From positions 248,001 to 312,000 of the forward strand of contig JARGXX010000096.1 in assembly GCA_030374765.1 (NCBI GenBank): a DNA stretch of 64,000 nt, written 5' to 3'. Source of the DNA: Agarophyton chilense. Lineage: Eukaryota > Rhodophyta > Florideophyceae > Gracilariales > Gracilariaceae. This document shows positions 23,943 to 35,185 of this stretch, in pieces. Position numbers and translations under genes: made by a program. Position 1 is the stretch's first letter. The number at the start of each line of letters is the position of its first letter. The notes beneath the pieces are model-generated. The model saw only the letters and a program-made list of their open reading frames with translations, was not told the origin of the DNA and searched no databases.

Positions 23943-24388
23943 TGTAACGCAATGACTGTTGGGTCAGCGTACGGGTCTCGACCCGTAGTAGCGTGGTAGA
24001 GCGGGTCCCAAGGTTGGAATCCTTTACGGAAGCCCTCCCAAAGTACTTGGTGCCATGAGCTGGCGTTTACTGCGTAGTCCTACAGGTCGGAAGTACGGGA
24101 ACGATGGCTTGAAGACCAAAGGGTGGAACTAATATACCGAAGGGGGTTATTTAGTATTCTAACGGTGCGTTCCGTACTCTAAGAGAGAATCGTCACTCGA
24201 GCCAAGTAAATAGTACTGGCGAGGTGCAGAGATCTCCCTGGAACTGTAATGCTAATCAATTACACTAACTAAAAAAAAGTTATAATCTACAGAAGTCCAC
24301 CTGAGGTTGACCCGTCCACGTGTCGTCTGCAAGATCCTTCTGGGCCCGGCGGCTTACGAGGCTCAACCGCTATCACCGCTCCTTCACA
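23943..24388 (-). repeat. Element C, 3' LTR (left)
   Basis: Starts tgtaacgcaatgac and ends ctccttcaca on the plus strand. It aligns without length change to 29374-29819. The target duplication ccatt stands directly outside. Confidence 0.95.
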
Positions 24389-24899
24389 TATCTCACTCCA
24401 TAGGATTCGGCCGTCACGGCGAGGTCCAAACTGCCTCAGGCTTGACCCAGGGGACGCATACAATTCGTTGCTCCCGCTACCATTGGGCGCGACGCTACGT
24501 CACGTCGTCAGCGCCTGCGGGGATGCGGGGAAGCGTGAGCTGACCATTGGCGCCGATGGGCTATTAATGTTTTTAAGGACCGCAACTCCAACGAGCCGTG
24601 AGCGCTGATCATAGGGGCATCGCTGGCGTATTCCTCGCGTCTTGTTGCCGAGAAGATCCATTGGCTTCTTCCTTAGTCTCGGTTCTTTCTTTGGCGACCC
24701 TCCGCTTTTTGTCCGCCGTGGTTCACGCTTGTCAGTCCGTCCGGGACGATTACTTCACTCCGCCTTACCGTCGTGGTACTTTTCCATTGGTCGCGCGCGA
24801 TGCCGGTCCCGCCTTATAAGCCCGTCGGATATTCCTCCGGGCTTTGTCGCTTCCGTTGGTCGCCCTTTTGACTTCCCGGCGGACCAGCCTGTGGGCAGC

Positions 24900-26878
24900 G
24901 GCACCAGCACCATGGCTTTGAACAACCAAGCGGAGAGCTTCTCAGGATACCAAGTGGCCTACGAACGTCCTGGGAACCGCTACGACCATGCCATCGGACG
25001 GAACCCGCGGGGCAGTGCGTCATGCCATTCTTCCGTCTTCTGTGAAAAAATATCAAAGGTTTTGCCATATGTATCTTGACGCCCGAAGGTTTTCCAAGAT
25101 ACCCGATTTCTGTAGGGGCATCAAGAACGCGCGCAGCGTCTCGTGGTATTGCCGATGGTTGTATTGTCCTGTGGATCCGCGTTCGGTGACGCGAAGTCGC
25201 ACCCTCGTCCAAGCGGACATGCCATACGTCCGATGCGAGGAGGAAGCCTAATAAAAGTTCAGGGTGAACAAACTCCTTTCGGAAATATACATGGACTTCA
25301 TCTCGCCTCATGTGCGCTTTCCTCCGGCTTGTCATAACCTCTTGACGCTTATGTGCTTCTGGCCACCGTACGACCACTTATTCTGGGTGTCCAGCCGGTT
25401 CTATTGGGACGAGATGCACCGGGCCAATGGTCGTCTGGGTCAATCCCTGGGGTTCTTGTTTTGTCGGCACCAAGTGGAGTTTCACGACATGAGCCCAGAC
25501 AAACGCCTTCCGTTTCACCGCTCGCTTCCCCACGAGGATGACCACCAATGGGCCATGTATTGGTGCGTCTCGCCGCTCCTTCTGGTTCCCACGCCGTCCA
25601 TGGTGGCGTAGCACTCGTCCCAACTCATGGGAACTGACAATGACCGAACGTCTTTGCTGTCCTGGCAGGTGCTCTTCGTTGAGTCCGGAGTGATGTCCCT
25701 GATGGCCTTTCTGGATACTGCAAAGTACGGAATCCGTGGTAATGTCCGTTCGGAGGATTGGAGGGTGTGGTACAATAAGAACATACCCGGTCCTCAAGGT
25801 TGCCTAATCCCGCTCCCGGACATCATGATTCGTTTCTTAAGGAACCTGGGCATCCAGAGTATTGTCTGTGGGACCCAGTTGAACCTCGAGGAGATCGAGG
25901 CCCTTTTGGGTCATGTCCTACAGGTGGATTGGGGCAAGACTCCCGGGTTTCTTTGGTATGACTAGGATACCGACTCATTAACGCCGATTCTGCTGCATCC
26001 ACAGGGTCGGGACGACGCTCGTGCCTGTCCCGCCAAGCCTTGAGTAATCAACTATCGGACATTCCGAGGCGTCATGTGCCCGATTATTATACGAAGGCCA
26101 TTGGATTCGATTCTTTGTGCTTCGAGCCTGATTTGGAAGCCACTCCGTTGGTTCCTGCTGGTATGTCCGACGGATAATCCTTCGGTGAAGATCGCATCCT
26201 CCTACCTGTGGAGGACGATCATCCTTCCGTCGAGTCCGCTGTTGTGTTGCCGACCACTTCCCCTCCTCCAGCTCCTCCGGGCACTGCTCTTCATGATGAG
26301 CTCTCCTATGAACCGCCGTCGCCCAAGTGAACATCCCTCCTGGCGAGGTTACTGTCGAAACCGAAAGTCAAGTAGGCGAGGTACTTGCTCAGACGTCCAC
26401 CAGCGGGGTCGACATCGCTCCGTCCTCTCCGTTGGTACAATTTACTGCTTCGGTCACGGCTGCAGCCGCGGATCTCCATCATGTCTGCCATAACGTTGGT
26501 ATTACGGCCTCAATGGACATTGTGATAGTTCTGAGGGAAGCCTGCTCCTGGGCGCGTCGCTCCGCTCGCTACGCCGCGGTATCCCAACAGGGCCGGGACC
26601 TGAAGACCGCCATGGTCAATATCCTGAAGCAGAATACGCAGGTGATGTCCCAGAGGGTTACTGCCGACTTGGGTGCCCGGTATGGTCTCAATTTGAGTCA
26701 CCGGGAGGTTTCCGAAGGTGACAATAGTTGCTCAATGGAATCTCTGCCGAAGAACCGTGCTCGGCTCGCTGGGGCCGGTTCAGGCGGTCCAGTTGGCTCT
26801 TCGGGTGACCCTAGTTTCGGTTTCGCTCCAGCAGGTTCCAATGAGGACGTCGGAGTTACTCTTGCGCCGCCGCCGTGA
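24900..26878 (+). pseudogene. Element C, antisense frame next to the 3' LTR
   Basis: On the strand opposite to gag, long frames follow one another: 24988-25251, 25264-25611, 25627-25965 and 26327-26878, with Pro-rich coding-like sequence between the last two. The products look protein-like (even amino-acid use, Trp-rich segments such as SEDWRVWYNK, a helical part VTAAAADLHHVCHNVG). I do not recognise a family. The frame runs toward the end of gag, tail to tail. It is a fossil in a handful of pieces. Element D shows an antisense frame in the same place. Confidence 0.5.
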
Positions 26879-27010
26879 GTCCGGTCGGTGTTTGGAGCGC
26901 TTCCGCGAACCTTGAGGTCATACCAAGGGCTGTTAGGCCTCTTTTAGTTACTCAAATTGGGAGTGAGGAGCTCTTTGGCTCATGAAAGTTCGATTGGTTG
27001 GGGCAGGGGC

Positions 27011-29250
27011 TTAAAAAGGGAGGATTTTCCTCGAGTCGTCTCTCTCGGAGTTTTCCGAATGGGTTTCTGTTTCTTCCTGAGAATAGGGTTCTTCCACCAG
27101 GTCGTCCGTAGGATCTACAATGGCCGGGACCTGTGGGGCTTTGATCGGAGTACCCGGAGGCGTGGAATAGCGTGAGCTTCCAGGGATCCCTGTGGTTCGT
27201 TGCTGTGCCCTGTTAAACTTTCCTCCGGATCTCCGCACCCGGTAATTCTCTTCCCTTAGGGGTAGGAGGGTTTTACGTGCGTCTTCAGGCAGATAACTCG
27301 TACAGTCACAAGGTTGGGTCACTGAAAGGCAGAGGAAGCAAGCCCTTAATGAGCGAACAAAAGCGTCCTTGCGGGGAGGGAAGGGAGAATACTTGGGTGT
27401 GGGTGGTCCAGTGGTCGCTGTCGTCTGGGAGGTATATGATGGGGGCCCGGACGGAGGAGAACTGAAATTGACCGCGAGGACGTCTCCCGAATCGGCGCAA
27501 TGGAGTGAAGCATCAATGTCGGACTCCGTGGAGCTAACCAAAGGGACTTGGTTGGGTTTACGGAATGGAGTTGCGTGTCCTCTGGTTATATCAGCGTTGC
27601 GCCTGGAGTTCCTGTAGGTTTTAACATAACCCTCGGCGTAGGTAGCGAGCCTTCGGAAAGAGTAGTGCGGGTTTTCCGTGCAGTAATTGCGGACATGTGT
27701 CTGAATGGCAGGGAGTAATCCCATAATGGAGTGAAGTTTAAACAGTACTTGCGAGAACACGTTTCAACATCGGTAAGCCTTGTTCCATAGGTCGTCTGCG
27801 AAAGCCGATTAGGTCATGTTGGAGCTCTGCCTGAAAGATATTACTTCCTGTTAGGCATCCATTATAAAGTCATCCGTGGCGTAAGTTTAGAAGAGGAAAT
27901 GAACAACCTGAGGATATGACCTGAGGATTTCACGGTCATGGGAATCCAGAAGGTTAGTTGTGCCAGATATCTTCGAAACCACTCGGTCACGCGCCTGTCC
28001 CGAAAGGAAGAATCGGAAAAGGTACAGAGCGGCGCCCTCTTGGGCACCGTTCTGATCGCAGGACGTACGGAACAAACTGAGAAACCTAAGGACAGCAATG
28101 GGATCGGAACCCGAGAACTTTTCCGTAATGGTTAGTTGCATCCGTTTGGCCCATTTGGCGATTCTGCAAGCCACTAAACCAGAATATTTCGGGGACCTGT
28201 CGGTCAGCCTGTAATTCCGGTAGTCTAGAACCTTAAAGAAAAGTTCGTTTGTGGTTGCAGTAGTCTGAGGTTTCGAACGGCAGCCACATCCACTTCCTAG
28301 TCGGTGGTTTCGGTCGAGGCCGACTCGGAATCACTCGTCTCCGATTGTTCTCTTCTTTTACTCCTTTTGGTCTTCTTTCTTCTACGGTTGCTTCTTTTCT
28401 TTCCAGTGGAGTAGGGACCTAAAGGATCGATCTCTCTTTCAGATCCGATGGAGCCGGGAGGTTGCTTTACCTCATATAATCCGTCGGTTGGGGCAAGCGG
28501 TCTCTCTTCTGAACGCGGAGGTTCTCTTCTGCTCCTCGCTTGTCCCTCCCTTGGATTTTTCTGATGGGCAACCTGTCCCTCATCTAGACACTGAGCTTCT
28601 CTTCTGCTCCTACATTGTCCCACCATGGGGTTTGCCGTATGGTATTCCCGGCTAGGGGCGGATAACGCCGCCGCTCCTGGAGGTTCGGTAGGGGGTTTCC
28701 ATATGGCAGCCGAATGGTTGACTTGTGGAGTGGTCCCAGGGACCGTTTTGCCTGACTGGCTGGTGACTGCTCCTCGAACGGCCTGAATGAGGGAGTCTAA
28801 GAATAGCTCAGACTCCATGACTTTGGGAACGATTCGCGTAACGAGGTAGTCCGTATGGTCAGCGATCGCTGTGGCGAGTCGCATGTCCACAATGAAATCC
28901 ACATGGGCTGAGCAGAGCTCACGGAGACGGGGCTAGAGAAGGTCGGCAAGCCCGGCGGGAGTATTCTCTCTAATTCCTTCGATCTTACGTGGTCCTCCTC
29001 TGGTGTTCCAGTCCTAGAGGTGGCTCTGGTGAGACGTTCTTGTAAACGCGCTGCTACCATGGGTTCTTGGCGAATCCTTTCAGGGTCGTCCATGGGAGTC
29101 AGTACTCCTTGCGGCTGGCTTCTCCTGCTCCTGCGGTCGCTAAAATTATCAACCTGAGGTTCAGGCGACATCGTTGGCGTCGCAGGGGCAACCGTTTTTT
29201 CATGGGAGTCCTATGGTCGGGTCGGTTGGGTGTGTTTCCTGCATCCATAA
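27011..29250 (-). pseudogene. Element C gag
   Basis: Three main frames: 28297-29171 (N-terminal region with an Arg/Lys/Ser-rich linker), 27887-28174 with the capsid block SDPIAVLRFLSLFRTSCDQN and EGAALYLFRFFLSGQARDRV, and 27011-27760 with ACFLCLSVTQPCDC, a zinc-knuckle-like region. The capsid wording is that of gags common in oomycete and algal gypsy elements. As a fossil it would have been packaged by partner elements that supply pol. Confidence 0.7.
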
Positions 29251-29354
29251 TGGCGGTCGCTATTGTACTTCTGGTCCGTTGGCGAATTAATCCAAAGGTT
29301 AGAATCCGGATAATGCGCCAGTCCAGTCGTCCGTTCAATTATTTTTTGTGTTTT

Positions 29355-29370
29355 CTAAGTCGGGAGACCA
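29355..29370 (-). other. Element C primer-binding site
   Basis: Minus strand TGGTCTCCCGACTTAG, three bases inside the right LTR. It begins with TGG, complementary to a tRNA CCA end. The same 16 bases occur at 33646-33661 in element D. The tRNA is not identified. Confidence 0.75.
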
Positions 29371-29373
29371 AAA

Positions 29374-29819
29374 TGTAACGCAATGACTGTTGGGTCAGCG
29401 TATGGGTCTCGACCGGTGGTAGCGTGGTAGAGCGTGTCCTAATGTTCTAATCCTTGACGGTGGCCCTCCCAGAGTACTTGGTGCGATGGGCTAACGCTTA
29501 TGGCGTAGTCTTACAGGTTGGAGCTACGGAAACGATTGCTTGAAGACCAATTGGCGGAACTAATGTACCAAAGAGGGTAATTTAGTATCCTAACGGAGCC
29601 TACCTTAGTCTAAGGGAGAAGCGTCACTCGAGCCAAGTAAATAACAATGGAGAGGCGCTTGGATCTCCCTGGCACTTTAATGCTAATCTATTACACTAAT
29701 TAAAATAAGTTTATAATGTACATGAGTCCACCTGAGTTCGACTCGTCCACGTGTCGTCTTCAAGATTCTTCCGGGCCCTGCGGTTTACAGGGCTCAACCG
29801 CTATCACCGCTCCTTCACA
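29374..29819 (-). repeat. Element C, 5' LTR (right)
   Basis: 446 bases, partner of 23943-24388. It is the upstream LTR because the primer-binding site lies just inside it. Confidence 0.95.
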
Positions 29820-29824
29820 CCATT

Positions 29825-30200
29825 CACGCAGAAAGCAAATATCACCACGGCGGCGTCACGTAAAACTCCACGGTCGATCGACGAAATTCCGAGTGCCCAG
29901 ATGCAATGCACGGACCCAGCGGGGATGCCACAGCGAATTTTTGTGGACGGATAAGAAGTTTCCTCCCATCGAGCGAATTATCGCATAATATGGGACACGA
30001 AACGATGCGGCGGGACGGGGGAACCCGTCAGCAGCAACTGAAATTGAAGTACTGCGCTCAGGTACTGTGAGAGTGAGGCAGCGCTCACGTGGCGCTGTCC
30101 CGACTCTCGAGCCAAAGAGAGCCATCTGATGTAGGCCACGAAACGTCCTTCAGTAGCAGGAAGTACAGGACGCTGCTCCGTGTCGCAGAACTCCAATCAC
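29825..30200 (-). pseudogene. Element E tyrosine recombinase, N-terminal part
   Basis: The frames carry FVAYIRWLSLARESGQRHVS and SLSQYLSAVLQFQLLLTGS, a SAM-like core-binding domain as found at the start of tyrosine recombinases. It breaks off at the target duplication of element C. The catalytic end lies beyond that element. Confidence 0.65.
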
Positions 30201-30489
30201 GATTCCCATTGCGAATGGCGACTGCATATAGTACGAGGACTCCACGCAAAATTGCAAACGAGCTGCATGGATCACATAGCAGCAGCGAAAGTACCTGACA
30301 CAGCTTACACTCGATTTGTACCAGCATATGCGAGTTTCATGCGTGCAGAAGAGCGCTTCAGACGTTTATTTCTAACATGCACAGCCGCGACGTCTGGTTG
30401 AGACGTCGCTGTCCCTCCCATACGTCCGTTGGAGGATGCAGTAGCCCCGTGCTGTTGCCTGCCAAGTGTGAAGCCGCTTAGGACCAGGC

Positions 30490-31130
30490 TTGACGCGGCC
30501 ACTCGGGAATCAGAAGCACCGCCAGCGCCTTCTTGACTGACAGTTTCAGCACAGCCGCCATCACCAGGTCCAGTGGTGGGCACAATAGGCGCCCTTGATC
30601 TGTCGGCATCCAAAGAGCTTCGAGCTCCCAATACATCTGATTTCGCAAGAAGACGGAATGCTCTCCGAAAGACCGGTACGGAAACATATCGATTGGGGCG
30701 TTCTTACCATACATGACGGAACGTCGCAGCTGCCTGCAAATCCGCAGGTCCCCGCGTGGGAACCGTCGCGATAACGCATCGGCGAACTTTTTCGCAACAG
30801 AAGGGATCCATTTATCTCAGAGATGAACGCCCAGCTTGTCTAGAACGCTTTTGAGTTTGCGTAGCTCGCACATCATCGGGCGGCTTGCAGAAACAATATA
30901 GTTGTGGATATGTACGACCGCTTGATTTTCCACACGCAGCAACAGCTGCTTTTGATTCTCGGATGTAAGTTTCTGACCCAAATGGCCTCTGAGCAGGACC
31001 CGGACGGCCTTCACCTCCCTGCACGAGATGCTATCTGCCCGGTTTTTCCAGACCTATATGCCCTGGGCACACCACTGCCCATCGATACATTTCGCAAGGT
31101 CTTCGAGATGCAGCGAACCCCCGGATCTCT
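30490..31130 (-). pseudogene. Element E RNase H region
   Basis: Between reverse transcriptase and recombinase. Frames include KLTSENQKQLLLRVENQAVV and RYRDGSHAGTCGFAGSCDV, in the position and style of the RNase H of DIRS elements, including a loop about an isolated nucleotide-sugar-like DS..A pattern. The assignment rests on order more than on motifs. Confidence 0.5.
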
Positions 31131-31399
31131 AGTTTGGAGCGTCTGTGTGCATTGACGAGTCCGAGGTAACTGGAATCAATGGGCGACATGCCAACTCGGT
31201 TCGAGATAACATCTGCCACTTTTTCAAGTCGCATATACTCTGTTTGCTGAGTCGGGAGCGATTGCGAGCACCCAAACTCTTCTTCCCCAGGTCCCAATAC
31301 AAAGATCTGGTGTAAAAGCGCGCCCAAGGCATGGCGAGGGTGAGGGCGACGCTAACACTGCAATAGTGACGCCGTGCCGTTTTCGATACGTAGTGGCGA

Positions 31400-32260
31400 C
31401 CCATGCGCACCTCTCGGAGCATCCTCGTCGCAAGGTTGTTTATCTTCTATAGCTTTCGGGGTGACACGAATATACACATCTTGGCCGGGTCCAATACGAC
31501 CCCGAGATGTTGTACTAAATGCGCTCCATTCCATTCTCCCTTGCCGGGATGCCGAGTCAGACCTATCTCTTTCAAGAGGCTACTGATACGATGAGTGCCT
31601 TCTTGGCCATCGAGGCCTCGGAAGACGACCTCGAGAGGCGTTGGGGCTATCAAAAAGTCGCCCAGATACGCCAAAACCCGGTATCCTCACCCCCGAAGCT
31701 CGCTCACTAAGCGAATCATCAGCCGAATGAACCATAGCGGAGAACGTCCCCAGCCAAAGCGCAACGAGACACATTGATAATGTCGCCCAAGGTACCTGAA
31801 GATGAACTATTACCTCATCATTGGTGCGAGACGGAAATGCCGATAGCCCTTTTCGATGTCCATGGACAAGAGGTGGTCTCCTTCTTGTAAACTCGTAGAG
31901 ATCTCCGACAGAGACTCCATCCGTACTGATCTTCTCTGCCAGTGCTTCGACTGCTTGGAGAGGTTCACCACGAACCTTCCCTTGGGGCCCTTTTCCTCGT
32001 CCTGCCAAAGTGTGAACGCAGACGATATAACGGCCCGGATGCAATAGCCCGCTGTGCGCGCACGCGGCTGACCTCCGTGTATATCCTTCTCTTGCATCCC
32101 TTCTGGGGGTCCGCAATGGCGAACTCTCGATCCTCCTCGGTCTGTGGGAGTTCGGAAAACTCCTCCCCTTCTCTCTCCAGAAAGGATTTGGAAGGCTTAT
32201 CGTAGAACTCATAGGGGACAGCGCGACAGACGAATTCCGAGCGACCCAAATCTCGCCATG
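31400..32260 (-). pseudogene. Element E reverse transcriptase
   Basis: Frames carry GPKGRFVVNLSKQSKHWQ, VRMESLSEISTSLQEGDHLL and SMDIEKGYRHFRLAP (fingers and first catalytic aspartate block), then YLGDFLIAPTP (the YxDD-box region) and VQHLGVVLDPAKMCIFVSPR. This wording is that of DIRS-group polymerases rather than of gypsy or copia. Fossil. Confidence 0.8.
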
Positions 32261-32289
32261 CCTTGGTCCTCTTCTGTGTTGTGTACCAT

Positions 32290-32852
32290 AACGGGCGTTT
32301 GGAACTTATGGCGACTACTGGCCCTTGGCAGGGCTGCCCTTATTTGCGCCTCCAGCACGCTTCGTTGCGTGGCTTGCGCTAAGGGTGGCTATTGCCTTCA
32401 TAATTTGTGTCGACATATGAGTTTCCAATTTCCTGGGAGGTTCGACAAAATCGTCAGCAGCGGGCATGTCTCCCTTCACTTCCAAGGTAGTCATAACCCA
32501 CTTGGCATAAATAGGGTCCTTAGCCGCTTACTTATAGAACTCAGAATGCATTCCAGCGACACGAAGTCCGTACCGAATTGCAATGAGAGCTCAAACATCG
32601 AGCTTAAGATCGTCATCATCCTTCTTTTCGTCGATAGCCTCCTGTCGCAGCGAGATGGAAGATTCGTGCAAATCCATACAATACCCCGCCGCGTTTACAT
32701 AGTTGTCTTCGTATTCTCTTACCGGGCGGAGACTACTATGCTTTTCCAGGCCCTTTCGAAGAGGCCATTCCCTGTGTTCGAAGAAACCACTGGTAAAAGT
32801 TCCGACAGTGGGCCCCTGTTCGTAAGGATAGCGAGACAATCCAAAGTTCTTG
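32290..32852 (-). pseudogene. Element E gag-like region, part next to element D
   Basis: The frame at 32591-32920 and following sequence read an acidic and helical protein (EAIDEKKDDDDLKL, and further left IAIRYGLRVAGMHSEFYK). The place upstream of the polymerase suggests the DIRS gag-like protein. It is interrupted at 32853 by the target duplication of element D and resumes after 49591. Confidence 0.45.
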
Positions 32853-32857
32853 TCGTC

Positions 32858-33640
32858 TGTAGCATTATCGATGCACCCGAGTTTGACCGTTCGAAATACT
32901 ACGGAGTGGCGATACGGCATTCATAAGCTATTGCTTGGGCGATACTCGATTACGAAAAGTTTTGAGAAGAATTACATCATGGAAACGTTTGAAAAGGAGA
33001 AATTTGATTAGGAAGTACTGTATTTAGTGCACACTGTAAGGTGCCATCACCAACTATTTTATTTGGTATTATTTAGATAATTTTGTAGTGGCACGCCACG
33101 CGTATGCATTATACTTTACAGTACTTGCTTCGCCTCTCGGCACATTAGAGGTCGCAAGGCCCAGGTGAGGACGGCGGAAGGCCAACCAACAACCAACCTA
33201 AACTCTTGGTGAGTCCGAGAAATCCTAAAGCGGTTCACCAAGAAGGAGCACCTATAGTATCAGTTACTAACCGTTCTGGGCTATAGCTCTTGTTCCGAGG
33301 ATACCCTATACTGTTGCGCATTTACCGCCATTTTTCTATAGCTTTCTGTGTTTGTGTGTGTGTTTTTTGTTTCTTTGTTGTTTTCTCTACTGCTATCTGG
33401 TTATTTGTGTTATCACAAGGGTTTTCGAGCCGATCTAGATTGAACAACGTAACGCCGTATCTGTATATCCGCCTCGGGAATACACGTATTATCTTCATTT
33501 TTCAGGTACACCTGGTTGCTTTCCGCACACTCTCTTCTTATCTAAGAACCGTCGCTCACAAGGCGACACCTGCTCTTCGTGGTTATTTCTGTGGATAACC
33601 ACTGCACCTACACCTCTACAGTCTTCCGTAAAATACCACA
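32858..33640 (+). repeat. Element D, 5' LTR
   Basis: Starts tgtagcattatcgatgca and ends aaataccaca. Aligns over its whole length with 48815-49591. It contains a short GT-rich run near 33350-33365. Confidence 0.95.
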
Positions 33641-33645
33641 TAATT

Positions 33646-33661
33646 TGGTCTCCCGACTTAG
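33646..33661 (+). other. Element D primer-binding site
   Basis: TGGTCTCCCGACTTAG five bases after the LTR, identical to the site of element C. It would pair with a tRNA whose 3' end reads CTAAGTCGGGAGACCA. Confidence 0.8.
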
Positions 33662-34027
33662 AAAGGAGTACACCTGTGTGTGGAATATTGGTCGCTTGGA
33701 CCGGAATTATCGTGTTTCGCACGTTCGAATGATCCCCGTTGGATTCCTGTGCGTTGTACTGAGATCAGTGAACTGAATATTGAACCGTCATTACGCAATC
33801 TACATTGTCAGGAGACCTGCGGAACCGGATCTAACCGTTCGCCACGAACGTCAGTCAACCCGAATATTAGTTGTGTATCTTCACTTTTTGTTTGTTGTAT
33901 TTGCTAGAAGTTTCCATCGTTGTCGATATTTGTCGTATCGATCGCGATATACATATTGTTCTCATTGATAAATTGTGTTTGCGTCGTTCGCATTTGTTAT
34001 CTGGATTGCCAGTGATAATTTGCCGCC

Positions 34028-35185
34028 ATGCAGACAAGCAGCCGACCGTATTCGGATAGAAGTGAGTGCGCGGCACCCCGCTCAGCCACCTCTACAGAGG
34101 CTGGCAACCGCCTATATCGTCAGGCGAAAAAGAAGTCGAACTCGACAGGATGCGCAGTTGCACCTTTTGAGGTTCGGACGACGATCGCTCTCGAGGCTAC
34201 TACCTCATCTAAACGTGATATCACGGAAGGTGCTACTTCGCGAGCTGAATCACAGCAACCCCATGTTGAATCTGCGACGCAGAAGTTTCGTCTGTAGGAG
34301 ATGGCAAATCAAGTTAACTTGTTAAAATCGTCATTAGAGACGTTAAGAAGTGAGCACACGGCTCGGGAGATTTGAAATCTAGACACAAATCGGATGGCCG
34401 AGACTGTTCGGACAATACGAGAAGATCTAAATCAAATGCTAGAAGAGCAAGGAAACGCCAAAGGGGCCTTACCAGCAATACCAGTTACTGTTGAGGAGGT
34501 TCTTTCACGTGTAAAACCTCGCTCAGAGTGATTGGAGACTATGGTGAATGCACCGTTGCAAATTCCGCACCCGGAAGTACAAGAGGTGGGACTCATCGGT
34601 GCTGATGCGCAGTCGGGCAAGAAAGATTCGAAGAAGACGAAGGTACAGAAGTTTTTTTTAAGACGCTCAAAATCGAGAATACTCGCAAGAAGACATGACA
34701 CCGATGGAGACGGAGATGGTTCTAACTATACGGATTCCGATTGTTCCGATACGGACGATCTCGAAAATGAAACTTCATCTTCTGATGATACCTGGAGCGA
34801 GGAGGACACTCCCCGTTCTAGAAAGAAAAGAATTGGTAGCTCACTACTGTCCCGCAAGAAGGGACTGCTCTACAAGAATCTGAAACCGCTTTCGTGTACG
34901 AAATTTACAGATATATTACGAATTATCATGTATATCTGCCCACGGACCAAATTGGAAGCGAACAGGTAGCGAGAAAGCCAAAGTGAGAGATCACATTAAG
35001 CGTTTGAAGATTGGCCTCGATGGTCTTACGTTTTCTGGGAAGGATCCCATTCTTATATTTGTATTTCTCAGTCGCTTTAGAGTCGAAGCCGACACTCTGG
35101 GGATGAGTGAAGCTCATGCATTCGTGGAACTTCCACAATAATTGGTTGGATTTTCATAAGAGAAATAGTGTGCCGTGAGTGGTTC
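34028..35185 (+). pseudogene. Element D gag, N-terminal part
   Basis: Starts at ATG (34028). The frames read a Ser/Thr-rich N-terminus, a coiled-coil-like stretch (EMANQVNLLKSSLETLRSEH), an acidic linker with repeated Asp and Ser and basic blocks, and the beginning of the capsid (IKRLKIGLDGLTFSGKDPIL). It matches the gag of element B. Transposon G interrupts it at about 35185, and the capsid goes on at 40811. Confidence 0.75.

Larger units (their letters stand above)
23943..29819 (-). mobile_element. Element C: non-autonomous LTR retrotransposon with gag and an opposing frame
   Basis: Two LTRs of 446 bases each and a perfect 5-bp target duplication, ccatt (23938-23942 and 29820-29824), fix the limits. 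A primer-binding site TGGTCTCCCGACTTAG on the minus strand three bases inside the right LTR shows that the element reads leftwards. It carries a gag (about 27011-29250, minus) and an opposing plus-strand frame (about 24900-26878), but no protease, polymerase or integrase that I can see. It lies in the recombinase of element E. LTRs differ by roughly 12%. Gag is a fossil with several breaks. Confidence 0.9.
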
